From: Phycisphaerales bacterium
Lineage (GTDB): Bacteria; Planctomycetota; Phycisphaerae; Phycisphaerales; SM1A02
Reading direction: 5' to 3'
Length of the DNA stretch: 64,000 bases
Assembly: GCA_029246705.1 (NCBI GenBank)
Contig: JAQWMQ010000011.1
Coordinates: 119,992-183,991 of the forward strand
Made by a program: the position numbers and the translations under genes. Each line of letters starts with the position of its first letter. The first letter of the stretch is position 1. The notes under the pieces were generated by a model. The model searched no databases. It was not told the origin of the DNA and was given only the letters and a program-made list of their open reading frames with translations. This document shows, piece after piece, positions 36,365-47,161 of the stretch.

Positions 36365-38737
36365 ATGAGCATTCCTGATTCCATTTCAACCGTTGCTGGA
36401 TTGGGTCGACACCTGATCGATTCAAATCCCATCGAATCACTCGTGGTTGGTGATCACCAGCAGACCCCCGAGCAGTTGATGAGGGTCGCTCGCAACGTGG
36501 CCGGGCTCCACTCGGACCCCAAGGTCCCCGTCGCCATACTCTTCCAGCTCGATGCCGACGGATGGCTCCTGCTCCTGGCCGCGATAGCTTCCGGTCGACC
36601 GATCATCCCGCTGGACGGAACGGTCGATCGCAGGCTGCTGCTCACTCGCCTCGAATCGGTCGACGCCTGTGGCCTGCTCGTGTCGCCCGGCCTTGAGCAC
36701 GTTGCCGAGAAACTCGGTCTCGAAACACTCGCCCACGATTCGCCCGACACCGGTTCGACATTGATCGAGGTCCGTTCCGAAGACCCCGCGGTGATCTGCT
36801 TCACCAGCGGATCGACCGGGAAGCCGAAGGTCTACGCTCGAACCCAGGGTGGACTCTTCATCCTCGGAAGACGCCGAACCGAGGCACGCAATCTGGACGA
36901 GGGCTATCGGCAGATGTGCTGCATGTCGCCGATGTTCGTCGGCTTCGTCAACAACGTCGCTCAGATGCTCTACGGTTCGGCCTGCTGTGTTCCGATGCCC
37001 TTCAGCGGCGTGACGCCGGAAGTGCTGCTCGAAACCATCCGAGAACACCGTGTGAACTTCGTTCCCCTGGTGCCCACGATCCTTCGACGCCTCGTCCACC
37101 TGACCGGGACGACCGAGTTCCCCGAATGCCTCCGAATCATCAACCTCTCCGGGGAACTGATGACCCGCTCTGATTTCCGGGGCTGGTTGAACGACCTGCC
37201 TGAGACCACGGCTCTCCACGTCAGCTACGGTTCCACCGAGAGTGGCACCCTCACCATCCTTCCGGTCAAGAAGGACATGGTCATGGGCGATGGGCCCGTC
37301 GCACTGGGAGCCCCGCTTGCCGGCGTGGAGCTCGAGGTGGTCGACGATGACCTCAAGCCCTGCCCGCCGGGCGTGCAGGGGTGGGTTCACGCACGCAGCC
37401 CGCACGAGGTGATCGCCGTCGGCTCCAACACCGATCCACTTCCTCATGTGGAGATTCACGGCAAGGGTGGCGACTGGTTCCCCATGGGCGACCAGGGGTA
37501 CTTCAACGAGGCTGGTTCGCTGGTGGTCGTCGGTCGTTCAGATGGTGAAGTCAAGGTCGATGGTCACCGCTTCGATCCGGCTGCCTGCGAAAGCGGCGCC
37601 AGGTCGCTCGATTGCGTTCGTGATGCGGTCACGGTGCTGGGCCAGGAGGGTGACCGCGTCATCCCGTTCCTCTTCGTGGTTGCCGAGCCCGCCGTTCATT
37701 CGGAGATCCGGGCGCACCTGCAGGCCTCGTCCTCGGTGGGGGATCGCGTTCGAATCGAGATCCGTGCGGAACTGCCCCAGATGACCACCGGCAAGGTGGA
37801 TCGAAAGGCGCTGGCAAGGGAGGCGGCGGAGTGCATCGTGCAACCGATCACCTCCACCTTCGTCACGGCTCGCAACCCGACTGAAAGCGTCATCCAGGAC
37901 GTCTGGATCAACCACCTGAAGATCACGAATCCGCCCCTTGACCGGACCTTCCAGGAGCTGGGCGGCAATTCGCTGGCCTTCTTGAAGGTGATGTTGGAAC
38001 TACGCGACCGCTATGGCGTCGCACTTCCACAGGATCGCCTGCAGGAACTGAACACCATCGAGCTCCAGGCGAAGGCTGCAACCATCGCCGCCGAATCCGA
38101 TCACATGAGCACGCCCCTGATCGAGTTCGCGCAGGGGGAAGATGCCAATTCCGCGATACTCATTCTCCCCGGTCTCGGCGGACACGTCTGGGCATTCAAG
38201 CCCCTTGCGGAGTCGTTGGAGACGAATGCCTCGATCGCGGGTCTCGACTGGTCGAAGACCAGGAACTTCGAAGAGCTGACCCGCCAAGTGCGTGCATGGG
38301 TGGGTGATCGGTCGCTGGTCATCGTCGGTTTCAGTGGCGGATGCAGCGTGGCCGGTGAGCTGACCTCTCGACTGGAGGCGCAGGGCTGCGGACCCCGCCG
38401 CCTGATCATTCTCGACGGGGTTCCCCGTACAGCGCTGCGGCGGAGGCTCAAGGGTTTGCTCATCAGCCTCGACCGGCGTTCGAAAACCTCGCCGGACCCA
38501 CTCCGCGCGTACCTGGAGACATCCAGGAAGCGCGGTCGGGCGTTCCAGCGCAACGTGCGATTCAACGGGCTTGGTACTCCGGTACGGTTGCTGCTGTCAC
38601 GGACCACCAGCCAGAAGTACCTCGACCGGTGGCTGGCCGTGGGCAAGACCGAGCTGTTCCGTGCCGATGCCGATCACCTCGAGCTGGTGCGGTACCCGAT
38701 CCCTCCAGAGGTCTCCAGGTTGATCGCCGAGTCCTGA
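36365..38737 (+). CDS. Single-module NRPS-like enzyme (A-T-TE)
   Basis: A 790-residue enzyme with three domains. Residues about 1-500 are an adenylation domain: A3 TSGSTGKPK (147-155), A5 YGSTESG, A7 GDQGYF, A8 GRSDGEVKVDGHRF and A10 TTGKVDRKAL with its lysine. Residues about 510-590 are a carrier protein with Ser536 in ELGGNSLAF for phosphopantetheine. Residues about 600-790 are an alpha/beta-hydrolase thioesterase with Ser657 in GFSGGC. There is no condensation domain. This A-T-TE layout is known from enzymes that dimerise aryl-pyruvates into furanones or quinones, but no pathway genes are adjacent and the substrate is unknown. It lies 13 bases after the lipoprotein gene. Confidence 0.88.
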   Translation: MSIPDSISTVAGLGRHLIDSNPIESLVVGDHQQTPEQLMRVARNVAGLHSDPKVPVAILFQLDADGWLLLLAAIASGRPIIPLDGTVDRRLLLTRLESVDACGLLVSPGLEHVAEKLGLETLAHDSPDTGSTLIEVRSEDPAVICFTSGSTGKPKVYARTQGGLFILGRRRTEARNLDEGYRQMCCMSPMFVGFVNNVAQMLYGSACCVPMPFSGVTPEVLLETIREHRVNFVPLVPTILRRLVHLTGTTEFPECLRIINLSGELMTRSDFRGWLNDLPETTALHVSYGSTESGTLTILPVKKDMVMGDGPVALGAPLAGVELEVVDDDLKPCPPGVQGWVHARSPHEVIAVGSNTDPLPHVEIHGKGGDWFPMGDQGYFNEAGSLVVVGRSDGEVKVDGHRFDPAACESGARSLDCVRDAVTVLGQEGDRVIPFLFVVAEPAVHSEIRAHLQASSSVGDRVRIEIRAELPQMTTGKVDRKALAREAAECIVQPITSTFVTARNPTESVIQDVWINHLKITNPPLDRTFQELGGNSLAFLKVMLELRDRYGVALPQDRLQELNTIELQAKAATIAAESDHMSTPLIEFAQGEDANSAILILPGLGGHVWAFKPLAESLETNASIAGLDWSKTRNFEELTRQVRAWVGDRSLVIVGFSGGCSVAGELTSRLEAQGCGPRRLIILDGVPRTALRRRLKGLLISLDRRSKTSPDPLRAYLETSRKRGRAFQRNVRFNGLGTPVRLLLSRTTSQKYLDRWLAVGKTELFRADADHLELVRYPIPPEVSRLIAES

Positions 38738-38761
38738 TCCTTGCCTGATCCTTGCCTGATC
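38735..38761. repeat. 11-bp tandem repeat at the NRPS-like stop codon
   Basis: TGATCCTTGCC is repeated twice plus TGATC, beginning with the TGA stop of the A-T-TE gene. It probably arose by slippage. Confidence 0.6.
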
Positions 38762-38787
38762 ATCGATGGACCGATCAAAGAGCCATG

Positions 38788-38818
38788 AAAAACACCGGCG
38801 CCCTGGGGGCGCCGGTGT
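38788..38818 (-). terminator. atpD terminator
   Basis: ACACCGGCGCC (38792-38802) and GGCGCCGGTGT (38808-38818) form an eleven-pair stem with loop CTGGG. On the minus strand it is followed by TTTTTC. It lies 26 bases after the atpD stop. Confidence 0.85.
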
Positions 38819-38844
38819 GGTCTGTCTTGAAATGATGTCCCGAC

Positions 38845-40753
<1,909 letters not shown>

Positions 40754-40763
40754 GTACACGGGG

Positions 40764-40769
40764 ACTATA
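40764..40769 (-). promoter_or_regulatory. Candidate -10 hexamer TATAGT, leaderless type
   Basis: Minus-strand TATAGT ends ten bases before the ATG at 40753, in the 52-base gap after manA. No Shine-Dalgarno. Confidence 0.5.
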
Positions 40770-40805
40770 CCCGGGGTCCTCGGTTCATTCGACCCGGAGA
40801 ACGGA

Positions 40806-41858
40806 TCAGGCGAGTGATTCGAGCAGGGGATCCGGTGGAACCGCATGGAGAAGTGCTGGGCGCTGGTTATCACGGACCTGCAATTCGATGTGCGCCTGCC
40901 GTGCACCTGCGGGGACCAGTCCGGTGCCTCCACGGGCGAGTTCGATGTCGACGTCTCCGGCCGTGATCCGGGCTCCCCCGGCAGCCGCCATCAGCACATG
41001 CGGCATCCCGTTGGTCGGCAGGTCGAAGGCGATGCTGCCTTCGCCTCCGGGGCTTGGTTCGTAGCGTTCGATCGTGAATCGATCGCAGTGCACGAGGGTC
41101 ACGACATCCAGTCCGTGATGGGCGAGTCGTCTTGCTTCGGAGCTTCTGGTGAGGCGCGGCCAGTCGGTCCGCTGTCCGGTACCCAGCCGCACGCATTCCA
41201 GGGCCTGCTCTATGTGCAGTTGTCGATCGGGGTCGTTGCGGTTCCAGTCCCAGACCCGGAACGTGGTGTCCGAAGGGGTCTGGATCTCCGCGGCGAGAAT
41301 GCCCGCACCAAGGGCATGGCAGAGACCGCTCTCGAGAAAGATGCAGTCCCCGGGCTCGACGATTTCAGAGACGAGGATGTCCTTGACCTCTCCGGAATCG
41401 AGGGCGCGCTTGAACCCGGTTTGATCGATGTCCTCGCGTATTCCGGCGTAGATCCGCGCGCCGGGTTCTGCATCAAGGATGACCCAGGCTTCCGTCTTCA
41501 GGAACGAGCCCGGATGTTCCAGCGCGTAGTCCGCACTCGGGTGCAGCTGCACGGACAGGTTGTCTCGAGCATCGAGCAGCTTCACCAACAGTGGAAAGCC
41601 TCCGTCGGGACCCGGTTTCGCCCGCCCGAGGATCCCCTCGGGGTCGGCTTCGATGAGCGACCTCAGGGTTTGGCCGTCATGAGGCCCGCCTTCGATCCGT
41701 GATCGACCGTCCTGGATCGACTCCGGCAGATCGGCAAGCTCCCAGGACTCACCGGTGGGCGTTCCTGTTTCAATCGACTTTCCGAATCGGCGCAGTGTGT
41801 CCCCTCCCCAGGCACGAGGCTTGAGAATGGGTTTGAATGTGATGGGGGGGAGCTTCAT
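40806..41858 (-). CDS. manA: Mannose-6-phosphate isomerase, class I
   Basis: A 350-residue cupin-type isomerase interconverting fructose 6-phosphate and mannose 6-phosphate, which feeds GDP-sugar and polysaccharide synthesis. Zinc ligands are in VQLHPSADYA (Gln, His), the KTEAWVIL glutamate and the GLCHALGAG histidine. PRAWGGDTL is the family N-terminal signature. It starts eight bases after the fabZ-like stop, so the two are co-transcribed. Confidence 0.94.
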   Translation of the reverse strand: MKLPPITFKPILKPRAWGGDTLRRFGKSIETGTPTGESWELADLPESIQDGRSRIEGGPHDGQTLRSLIEADPEGILGRAKPGPDGGFPLLVKLLDARDNLSVQLHPSADYALEHPGSFLKTEAWVILDAEPGARIYAGIREDIDQTGFKRALDSGEVKDILVSEIVEPGDCIFLESGLCHALGAGILAAEIQTPSDTTFRVWDWNRNDPDRQLHIEQALECVRLGTGQRTDWPRLTRSSEARRLAHHGLDVVTLVHCDRFTIERYEPSPGGEGSIAFDLPTNGMPHVLMAAAGGARITAGDVDIELARGGTGLVPAGARQAHIELQVRDNQRPALLHAVPPDPLLESLA

Positions 41859-41866
41859 GCGCCAGG

Positions 41867-42367
41867 TCAGATCTGCATGCCGGTGATCGAACCGTCGAAG
41901 ACGAGTTTCTGGTCGACCCAGCCCTGCAGGTCGCAGACGAAGCGTCGAGAGTTCGACTTCACTTCCTTGGTCATGATCACCAGGGTGTCTCCGGGAACGA
42001 TCTGGCCTCGAAACGACCAGTTCTTGACCCTGGTGAAGCCGAGGAAGCCTTCACCCACGCAGCGGCTCCTGCGCACGAAGCTCGACAACTGGGCTGCGGC
42101 TTCGATCTGCATGACACCGGGATAAAGCGGTCGACCGGGGATGTGACCCGGTACCCAGAACTCATCATCACGGATTTTCTTCACCCCGATCGCCGAGGTC
42201 AATTCTTCATTCCACCAGATCACATGATCCAGCTGACGCATGTCGCCTTGCTGGGGATTGACCTTTTCTATCATCACGCTGTCGGCGACGATCAGGCTCA
42301 TGTCGATCTCGCTGATATCAAACAGCAGACGATCATTGTGGGTGAGTAGGGTTGCTTGGCCGGTCAT
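41867..42367 (-). CDS. fabZ: FabZ-like hydroxyacyl-ACP dehydratase
   Basis: A 166-residue hot-dog-fold protein. The active-site region PGHIPGRPLYPGVMQIEAAAQ matches the FabZ signature, with the catalytic His and Glu conserved and Ile replacing the usual Phe after the His. FLGFTRVKNWSFRGQIVPGD follows the family. FabZ removes water from 3-hydroxyacyl-ACP during fatty-acid synthesis, but lone FabZ-like proteins also act in lipid A or polyketide contexts. The start at 42367 lies seven bases after a TATCCT box; an ATG at 42304 with weak GCGAG is the alternative. It heads a two-gene unit with manA. Confidence 0.85.
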   Translation of the reverse strand: MTGQATLLTHNDRLLFDISEIDMSLIVADSVMIEKVNPQQGDMRQLDHVIWWNEELTSAIGVKKIRDDEFWVPGHIPGRPLYPGVMQIEAAAQLSSFVRRSRCVGEGFLGFTRVKNWSFRGQIVPGDTLVIMTKEVKSNSRRFVCDLQGWVDQKLVFDGSITGMQI

Positions 42368-42374
42368 CCTTTCA

Positions 42375-42380
42375 AGGATA
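42375..42380 (-). promoter_or_regulatory. Candidate -10 hexamer TATCCT, leaderless type
   Basis: Minus-strand TATCCT ends seven bases before the fabZ-like ATG. It is identical to the boxes of the helicase and gmhB genes. Confidence 0.5.
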
Positions 42381-42470
42381 AACGAGAAACCGGCTTCGTG
42401 TTGCAACCAAGCTCAGGAGATAGTGAAGACGAACGGTTGTTCCATGGCTTTGACTGGATACGGCAGCGGC

Positions 42471-42517
42471 CAAAAAAGAACACCCCTGTGCGAACCGGGA
42501 ACCGGCTCGCACAGGGG
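42471..42517 (-). terminator. Terminator of the Hc1 gene
   Basis: CCCCTGTGCGA (42483-42493) pairs perfectly with TCGCACAGGGG (42507-42517), and a CCGG-GAA-CCGG mini-hairpin sits in the loop. On the minus strand it is followed by TGTTCTTTTTTG. It is a very strong terminator. Confidence 0.88.
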
Positions 42518-42547
42518 AAGTTGTCAGGCGGGACTACTGAATCAGAT

Positions 42548-42727
42548 TCAGTCGACCTTCTGGGCATCCAGGATCGACTTTCGAAGATCCTGGGCAACGT
42601 TCTTTACATCCTGCATCGCTTTGCGGACTCGAGTGCCTGCGGCTTTGTTACCGCCAGCAGCCTTGAGCACGTCTGCCTCGCATTCGTCCAGGATTCTCTT
42701 GAGATTTTCGTAGTGCTGGTTGACCAT
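42548..42727 (-). CDS. Histone H1-like protein Hc1 (N-terminal-type)
   Basis: A 59-residue helical protein. The core NLKRILDECEADVLKAAGG-NKAAGTRVRKAMQDVKNVAQDLRK aligns with the N-terminal domain of chlamydial Hc1 (LKAxxGNKAAxxRVR), but the lysine-rich DNA-condensing tail is absent. Planctomycetes carry such short Hc1-like proteins. A role in nucleoid organisation is possible but unproven without the tail. AGGA precedes the ATG by about eight bases; an upstream in-frame ATG at 42793 lacks support. It has its own strong terminator and lies downstream of purB. Confidence 0.85.
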   Translation of the reverse strand: MVNQHYENLKRILDECEADVLKAAGGNKAAGTRVRKAMQDVKNVAQDLRKSILDAQKVD

Positions 42728-42920
42728 GTGTGTGTTCCTCAGCGCAATAGTGGGGGCGGATACCGGCCGCTCCCGGGGGCGTGTCTGCGGCAATTTATCG
42801 GGCAGAGAGCCTGCTGGTCATGATCAATTCCTTGTTTCCAGTACTTCAGGGGCTATTTTAGCCTCTTTCTGGCAGGAATTTTCGAAGTCTAAAGGCCTGT
42901 TGGAAAGCGACTTAAGTGGC

Positions 42921-44357
42921 CTAGACACTAAGATCTGCAGTTGTTCCCAGTTTTCCCGCATAACGGGCTCGAATCGGGGCCACTGTGGCTTCGATGAACT
43001 GGTCGACCTGCTCGGGTGCGCGGCCCACGAAACGTTCGGCCGAGCTGAAGCCATCGAGTTCGACCCCAGCGAAGAGTGGGTCTGCCTGGAGTCGATCAAG
43101 CAGGTCGTTCCCGCCTGTTCCGGACTCCATCTGCTGCGCAACGTCTCGGGCGTGACGACGAACGACCTCATGGGCATCCTGTCGGTCGGCTCCGGCACGT
43201 GTGGCCGCCAGCATCAGGTCCTCACTGGCAAGAAAGGGGAGTTCACGGTCGAGGTTCGACTTGGTCATGCCTTCGATCACGACCAGTCCGTCGGTCACGT
43301 TGCCCATGATGTCCAGCGCGCCATCCAGGGCCATGAACGATTCTGGGAGGCTCAACCGACGATTCGAGGAATCGTCCAGCGTTCGCTCCAGCCACTGGGT
43401 GGCTGCCGTGTCGTAGGCGTTCTGGGTCATCGAGATGACGAAACGAGCGAGCCCGGTGGCGCGTTCGCACCGCATGGGATTGCGCTTGTAGGCCATGGCG
43501 CTGGATCCGATCTGGCTTTTCTCGATCGGTTCGCGGATTTCACCGAGGTTGGCCAGCAGTCGCAGGTCGTTACAGGTCTTGTGTATCCCAGCAGCAGCCA
43601 CGGCAAGGCTGGAAAGAACCTGTGCATCGACCAGGCGTGGGTACGTCTGCCCGCTCACCGGCCATGATGGGGCCGATGCCCAGCCCAGTTTCTCAGCGAC
43701 CAGGGCTTCCATGCGATCGACCTTGGCGGAATCGCCGTCGAACAGACCGAGAAATGAGGCCTGGGTTCCCGTGGCGCCTCTCATGCCGCGCAATCGGAGC
43801 CCGGTCAGCCGTGCCTCGATCTCCTCGAGTGCAATCACGAAATCCTGCGCCCATCCGGCGGCCCTGCGCCCGACGGTGGTGGGCTGGGCTGCCTGGTAGT
43901 GGGTGAAACCGAGGGCAGGAAGGTCTCGATGGGTCACCGCAAAGGTGCCCAGGCGATCAATCACCAGGGCAAGCTTGCTCGTGATGAGTTCAAGCGCCTG
44001 ATGCATGATGAGGATGTCCGCGTTGCAGACGATGTCCTGGCTGGTGGCTCCAAGGTGGATGACACCTCGAGCCTCCGGAGCCGATTCACCGTACGTGTGG
44101 ACATGGGCCATCACGTCGTGTCTCAATCTCTTCTCGTGATCCTTCGCGGCGGCGAAGTCGATCTCCTCGAGCGCATCCCTCAGTGCCTGCACCTGTTGCT
44201 TGCTGATCGGCAGGCCGAGTTCGTGCTGTGCTTCGGCAAGGGCCAACCAGATCTTTCGCCAGGTCCTGACCCGTTGTTTCGGCGAGAACAGACCGGACAT
44301 CGCAGCAGATGCGTTGCGAGTTGCCAGCGGTGAGCGATAGGTATCGTTGATATCCAC
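42921..44357 (-). CDS. purB: Adenylosuccinate lyase
   Basis: A 478-residue lyase acting twice in purine synthesis (SAICAR and adenylosuccinate cleavage). The superfamily signature is GSSAMAYKRNPMRCE, with Ala where many have Pro. The catalytic histidine is in GFTHYQAAQPTTVG, and the N-terminal region has HLGATSQDIV. These features resemble the eukaryote-like ADSL subgroup. AAGGA lies about seven bases before the ATG. About 190 bases of AT-richer non-coding DNA separate it from the Hc1 gene downstream. Confidence 0.95.
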   Translation of the reverse strand: MDINDTYRSPLATRNASAAMSGLFSPKQRVRTWRKIWLALAEAQHELGLPISKQQVQALRDALEEIDFAAAKDHEKRLRHDVMAHVHTYGESAPEARGVIHLGATSQDIVCNADILIMHQALELITSKLALVIDRLGTFAVTHRDLPALGFTHYQAAQPTTVGRRAAGWAQDFVIALEEIEARLTGLRLRGMRGATGTQASFLGLFDGDSAKVDRMEALVAEKLGWASAPSWPVSGQTYPRLVDAQVLSSLAVAAAGIHKTCNDLRLLANLGEIREPIEKSQIGSSAMAYKRNPMRCERATGLARFVISMTQNAYDTAATQWLERTLDDSSNRRLSLPESFMALDGALDIMGNVTDGLVVIEGMTKSNLDRELPFLASEDLMLAATRAGADRQDAHEVVRRHARDVAQQMESGTGGNDLLDRLQADPLFAGVELDGFSSAERFVGRAPEQVDQFIEATVAPIRARYAGKLGTTADLSV

Positions 44358-44513
44358 GATGAAGGTGTCCTTTCCGCGTGCGTTCGAGAGGTCAAGCGCG
44401 TATCCTCATCTCTTCGCAAGAAGGCGTCGCATCCTAGCCACTGCCGCCAGTTTCAGTTCTTGGAAATAGATGGACTTGTTTGAGATCCCTTCGGGGCAGT
44501 CGGGGACAGCGGG

Positions 44514-45185
44514 ATGACCGCAGCACCAACACGACGGCGAAACGATGGCCCGGGTCGTAGCTTCGATCCCGCAAGCGATCGTGCCGCCCGCATGCTGCTG
44601 TTGGAGGATGTCGTCCAGGACACCCCCTCGACCCCGTCGTCGAAGCAGGAAGCCCCCGCCGCAACGACGGCCTCCCGTCGGTTCGTGCCCTTCCTCGCTT
44701 CCTTCCTGCTCGCCCTGGTGCTTGCTGGAGGCTCCTGGTTCCTCGCCGGGGGACTGTCGGATGACCCTGATCCCCTCGGCGCTGCCAGCGCCGCCGTACG
44801 CCCGATTCCCGCTGCGGTCCCGGCTGCACGGCCCACCGACCTGCTCCTCCGACTGGAGACCTCCGCTCAGTTCGCGGGTACCGGCTCGGTTCGGTTGCGA
44901 GAGGAGGTCAGGACCCTCGACGGCGAGGTTCATGAGAACCTCAATGGCGTGATCAGTTCGATTCTCATCGATGCCACGCAGCTCCGAACCCTCATCGAAG
45001 CCCTTGCGATCGATGGCCTCGCGACGCTCGAAGTGGTTTCCGAGGAAGCTGCGCCACCCATGGGGGTGCAGAGCGGGGACTGGAAGGAGTGGTCGGACCG
45101 ATTGCGCGTTCGTCGTGCGCTTCGCCGGGCCGAGCGGCTGGGGGGCACCCTCCGCCTGGGGGTCGAGGCCACCAGCCGATCCTGA
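44514..45185 (+). CDS. Single-pass membrane protein of unknown function
   Basis: A 223-residue protein with a Pro/Ser/Thr-rich cytoplasmic segment (about 1-55), one transmembrane helix (about 58-80), a Pro/Ala linker and a soluble C-terminal domain rich in Arg and Glu. I recognise no family. GGGG lies about eight bases before the ATG. It stands alone, divergent from purB and convergent with plsY (25 bases between stops). A long antisense frame covers it, but that has no membrane helix or motif, so this strand is preferred. Confidence 0.6.
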   Translation: MTAAPTRRRNDGPGRSFDPASDRAARMLLLEDVVQDTPSTPSSKQEAPAATTASRRFVPFLASFLLALVLAGGSWFLAGGLSDDPDPLGAASAAVRPIPAAVPAARPTDLLLRLETSAQFAGTGSVRLREEVRTLDGEVHENLNGVISSILIDATQLRTLIEALAIDGLATLEVVSEEAAPPMGVQSGDWKEWSDRLRVRRALRRAERLGGTLRLGVEATSRS

Positions 45186-45210
45186 GCTGATCAGCTCGAG
45201 TCGATCGACA

Positions 45211-45894
45211 CTACTTCGATGACTGCTTCTCTCGATGACGACCACGCGGTTCAGTGCCTGCCCTGATGCGTGCGATGTTCGACCGGTGTCGCCAGGTGAC
45301 CAGGGAGGCGATCACCGTTCCCACCAGGAGCGGGGGAAGCGTCGTTCCAATCGAGGATCCGGATTCAAGCAGGGCCACGACCACGGCGGCAACCGGCATC
45401 GCCCAGCCGGCAAGGATGCTTGCCAGCGACATGTACCCGGTGATCTGGCGAGCCACCAGGAAGACCACCAGCCCGGCGATGATCGGCAGGCTCATCAGCG
45501 GCCACATCGCACCGAAGGCACCAAACGCGGTCGCCACGCCCTTGCCGCCCTTGAAACGGAGGAAGGGTGAAAAGATGTGTCCCAGCATCGCGGCGAGTCC
45601 CACCAGGATCCATGACCACGCCACGCTCGGTTCCAACTGTGCCGGTCCGACCCCGATGGTGCCACCGAAGAAACCGGCCGCCAGCACCGGTCCGGCGCCC
45701 TTCGCCGCATCCAGCAGGAAGCAGCCGAAGCCCCAGCCCCGCCCCAGCGCGCGGCTGACATTGGTCGCACCGGTGTTGCCCGAACCGACCTCGCGAAGGT
45801 TGATCCCGTAGGCACGAGCGATCAGCACCCCGAACGGGATCGAGCCGATGGCGAAGGCGATCACGATCGATCCGATCCACTCTGAACTGGTCAT
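45211..45894 (-). CDS. plsY: Glycerol-3-phosphate acyltransferase PlsY
   Basis: A 227-residue integral membrane enzyme that transfers an acyl group from acyl-phosphate to glycerol 3-phosphate, the first step of phospholipid synthesis. The three conserved loops are GSGNTGATNVSRALG, GHIFSPFLRFKGGKGVAT and HRSNIARIRAGTE. Several hydrophobic helices span the rest. AGGAG lies five bases before the ATG at 45894, and the start overlaps the waaF stop as ATGA. It is the last gene of the gmhB operon. The C-terminal tail is short and basic. Confidence 0.96.
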   Translation of the reverse strand: MTSSEWIGSIVIAFAIGSIPFGVLIARAYGINLREVGSGNTGATNVSRALGRGWGFGCFLLDAAKGAGPVLAAGFFGGTIGVGPAQLEPSVAWSWILVGLAAMLGHIFSPFLRFKGGKGVATAFGAFGAMWPLMSLPIIAGLVVFLVARQITGYMSLASILAGWAMPVAAVVVALLESGSSIGTTLPPLLVGTVIASLVTWRHRSNIARIRAGTEPRGRHREKQSSK

Positions 45895-46901
45895 GCTGTC
45901 TCCTGGTCCTGCAGCAGGTCTCGCGCCGCATGGAGCACGTCGCCCACCGCAATTCGATCGATCACACAAGCCTTGGGGTGCTGGTCCGCCACATGCTCCT
46001 CGGTCAGGAAGGGTTCGGCGACCAGGTGGCGTTCACGTACTTCCGGCAGAACGGTCCATCTTCGATCGGTCGGGCCGAAGAGTGCGACGCAGGGTGTTCC
46101 CAGGGCTGCTGCCAGGTGACGTGGACCGGTGTCGTTGCTGACCATGAGTTCAGCCCGGCGAATCACCGCCTTCAATGCCCCGAGGGTGCAGCCTCTCTCC
46201 GGAAGGGAGACCATGCCCGCATCACCGGCGTCGACGACCGTCCTGACCAGGTCAGACTCCGCGGGGGAGCCGTTCACGAGGATCGTGCACGCATGCTCCT
46301 TGCGAAAGGCATTCGCGAAGCGCGCGAAGTGCTCCGCCGGCCAGCGCTTGTCGGTTCGATTGGCTCCGGGATTCAGGAGGACGAAGGGTGGCTCGAGACC
46401 TTCGAGCAACCGGTCCGCGCCGAGTTCCTCGGTTTCGGTGGTTTCAAGTCGCGGGACATGATCCTTCACGATGATCTCGAATGCCTGCTCGACCAGTTCG
46501 ACGTACTCGAGCAGGGTCGGGCTCGGCATCCCGGTCGCAGGAGGCGGGACCGGGTGGGTCAACAGCCAGCCGCGGCCGTCCCGGGCGAACCCGATCCGCC
46601 TGCGGGCTCCGCTCATGCGCGCAAAGAGACCTGAGCGCAGGCTGTTGGGAAGCAGCAGTACGGTGTCCGCCGCCAGATGTCGAAGTCGCCGAGCATCGGA
46701 GCATGGTCCAAGCAGCCCGCGCAGGCTGGCCGTCTCGATGCCGTCGAGGCACGGCAGCCCCGCGAGCACCGCTTCGAGCCCGGGGCGGACCGTCGCGACC
46801 AGGCGAACCTCGGGGTCAGCGGCCTTCAGTGCGTTGAGCACCGGCGTGGCCATCACGATGTCGCCGATCCAGGAGGGCATGACCACGAGCAGGGTGTTCA
46901 C
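45891..46901 (-). CDS. waaF: LPS heptosyltransferase (GT9, WaaF-like)
   Basis: A 336-residue GT9 glycosyltransferase that adds heptose to the lipopolysaccharide core. Family hallmarks are MPSWIGDIVMATPVLNALK at the N-terminus, LNPGANRTDKRWPAEHFA in the donor site, and SNDTGPRHLAAALGTPCVALFGPT. It overlaps the upstream small gene by four bases and plsY by four. With gmhB in the same operon, this indicates an outer membrane with heptose-containing lipopolysaccharide. Confidence 0.92.
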   Translation of the reverse strand: MNTLLVVMPSWIGDIVMATPVLNALKAADPEVRLVATVRPGLEAVLAGLPCLDGIETASLRGLLGPCSDARRLRHLAADTVLLLPNSLRSGLFARMSGARRRIGFARDGRGWLLTHPVPPPATGMPSPTLLEYVELVEQAFEIIVKDHVPRLETTETEELGADRLLEGLEPPFVLLNPGANRTDKRWPAEHFARFANAFRKEHACTILVNGSPAESDLVRTVVDAGDAGMVSLPERGCTLGALKAVIRRAELMVSNDTGPRHLAAALGTPCVALFGPTDRRWTVLPEVRERHLVAEPFLTEEHVADQHPKACVIDRIAVGDVLHAARDLLQDQETA

Positions 46902-47161
46902 GGCTCACCCCACAGGGGCCGACCGTGACGCTGCTGGTGCCACTGATCGGTGATCCGGCGCAGTTCCGCCGCCAGTGCGGTCGCCTCAAGGTTCGAACCT
47001 TCGACCTCGAGTTCGATGGTGTCCAGGTCCGCCTCGTGAACCTCGACCCGGACTCCGGTTCGTTCGCCGATGGCTCGTGCGGTCGAGACCACGATCCCGC
47101 GGACACCCTCGTCACCCAGGGGTTCGCCGGCGAAAGCGCGAAGTCGAATGCGGCTGTTCAA
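46898..47161 (-). CDS. Small acidic protein between gmhB and waaF
   Basis: An 87-residue soluble protein that alternates basic and acidic stretches (RIRLRAFAGEPLGDEGVRGI, then VRVEVHEADLDTIELEVEGS). It could form a small alpha/beta fold with strands at about 3-8, 36-42 and 47-53. No family is recognised. Four-base overlaps with gmhB and waaF on either side make it very likely to be translated and functionally tied to heptose or envelope synthesis. Confidence 0.75.
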   Translation of the reverse strand: MNSRIRLRAFAGEPLGDEGVRGIVVSTARAIGERTGVRVEVHEADLDTIELEVEGSNLEATALAAELRRITDQWHQQRHGRPLWGEP

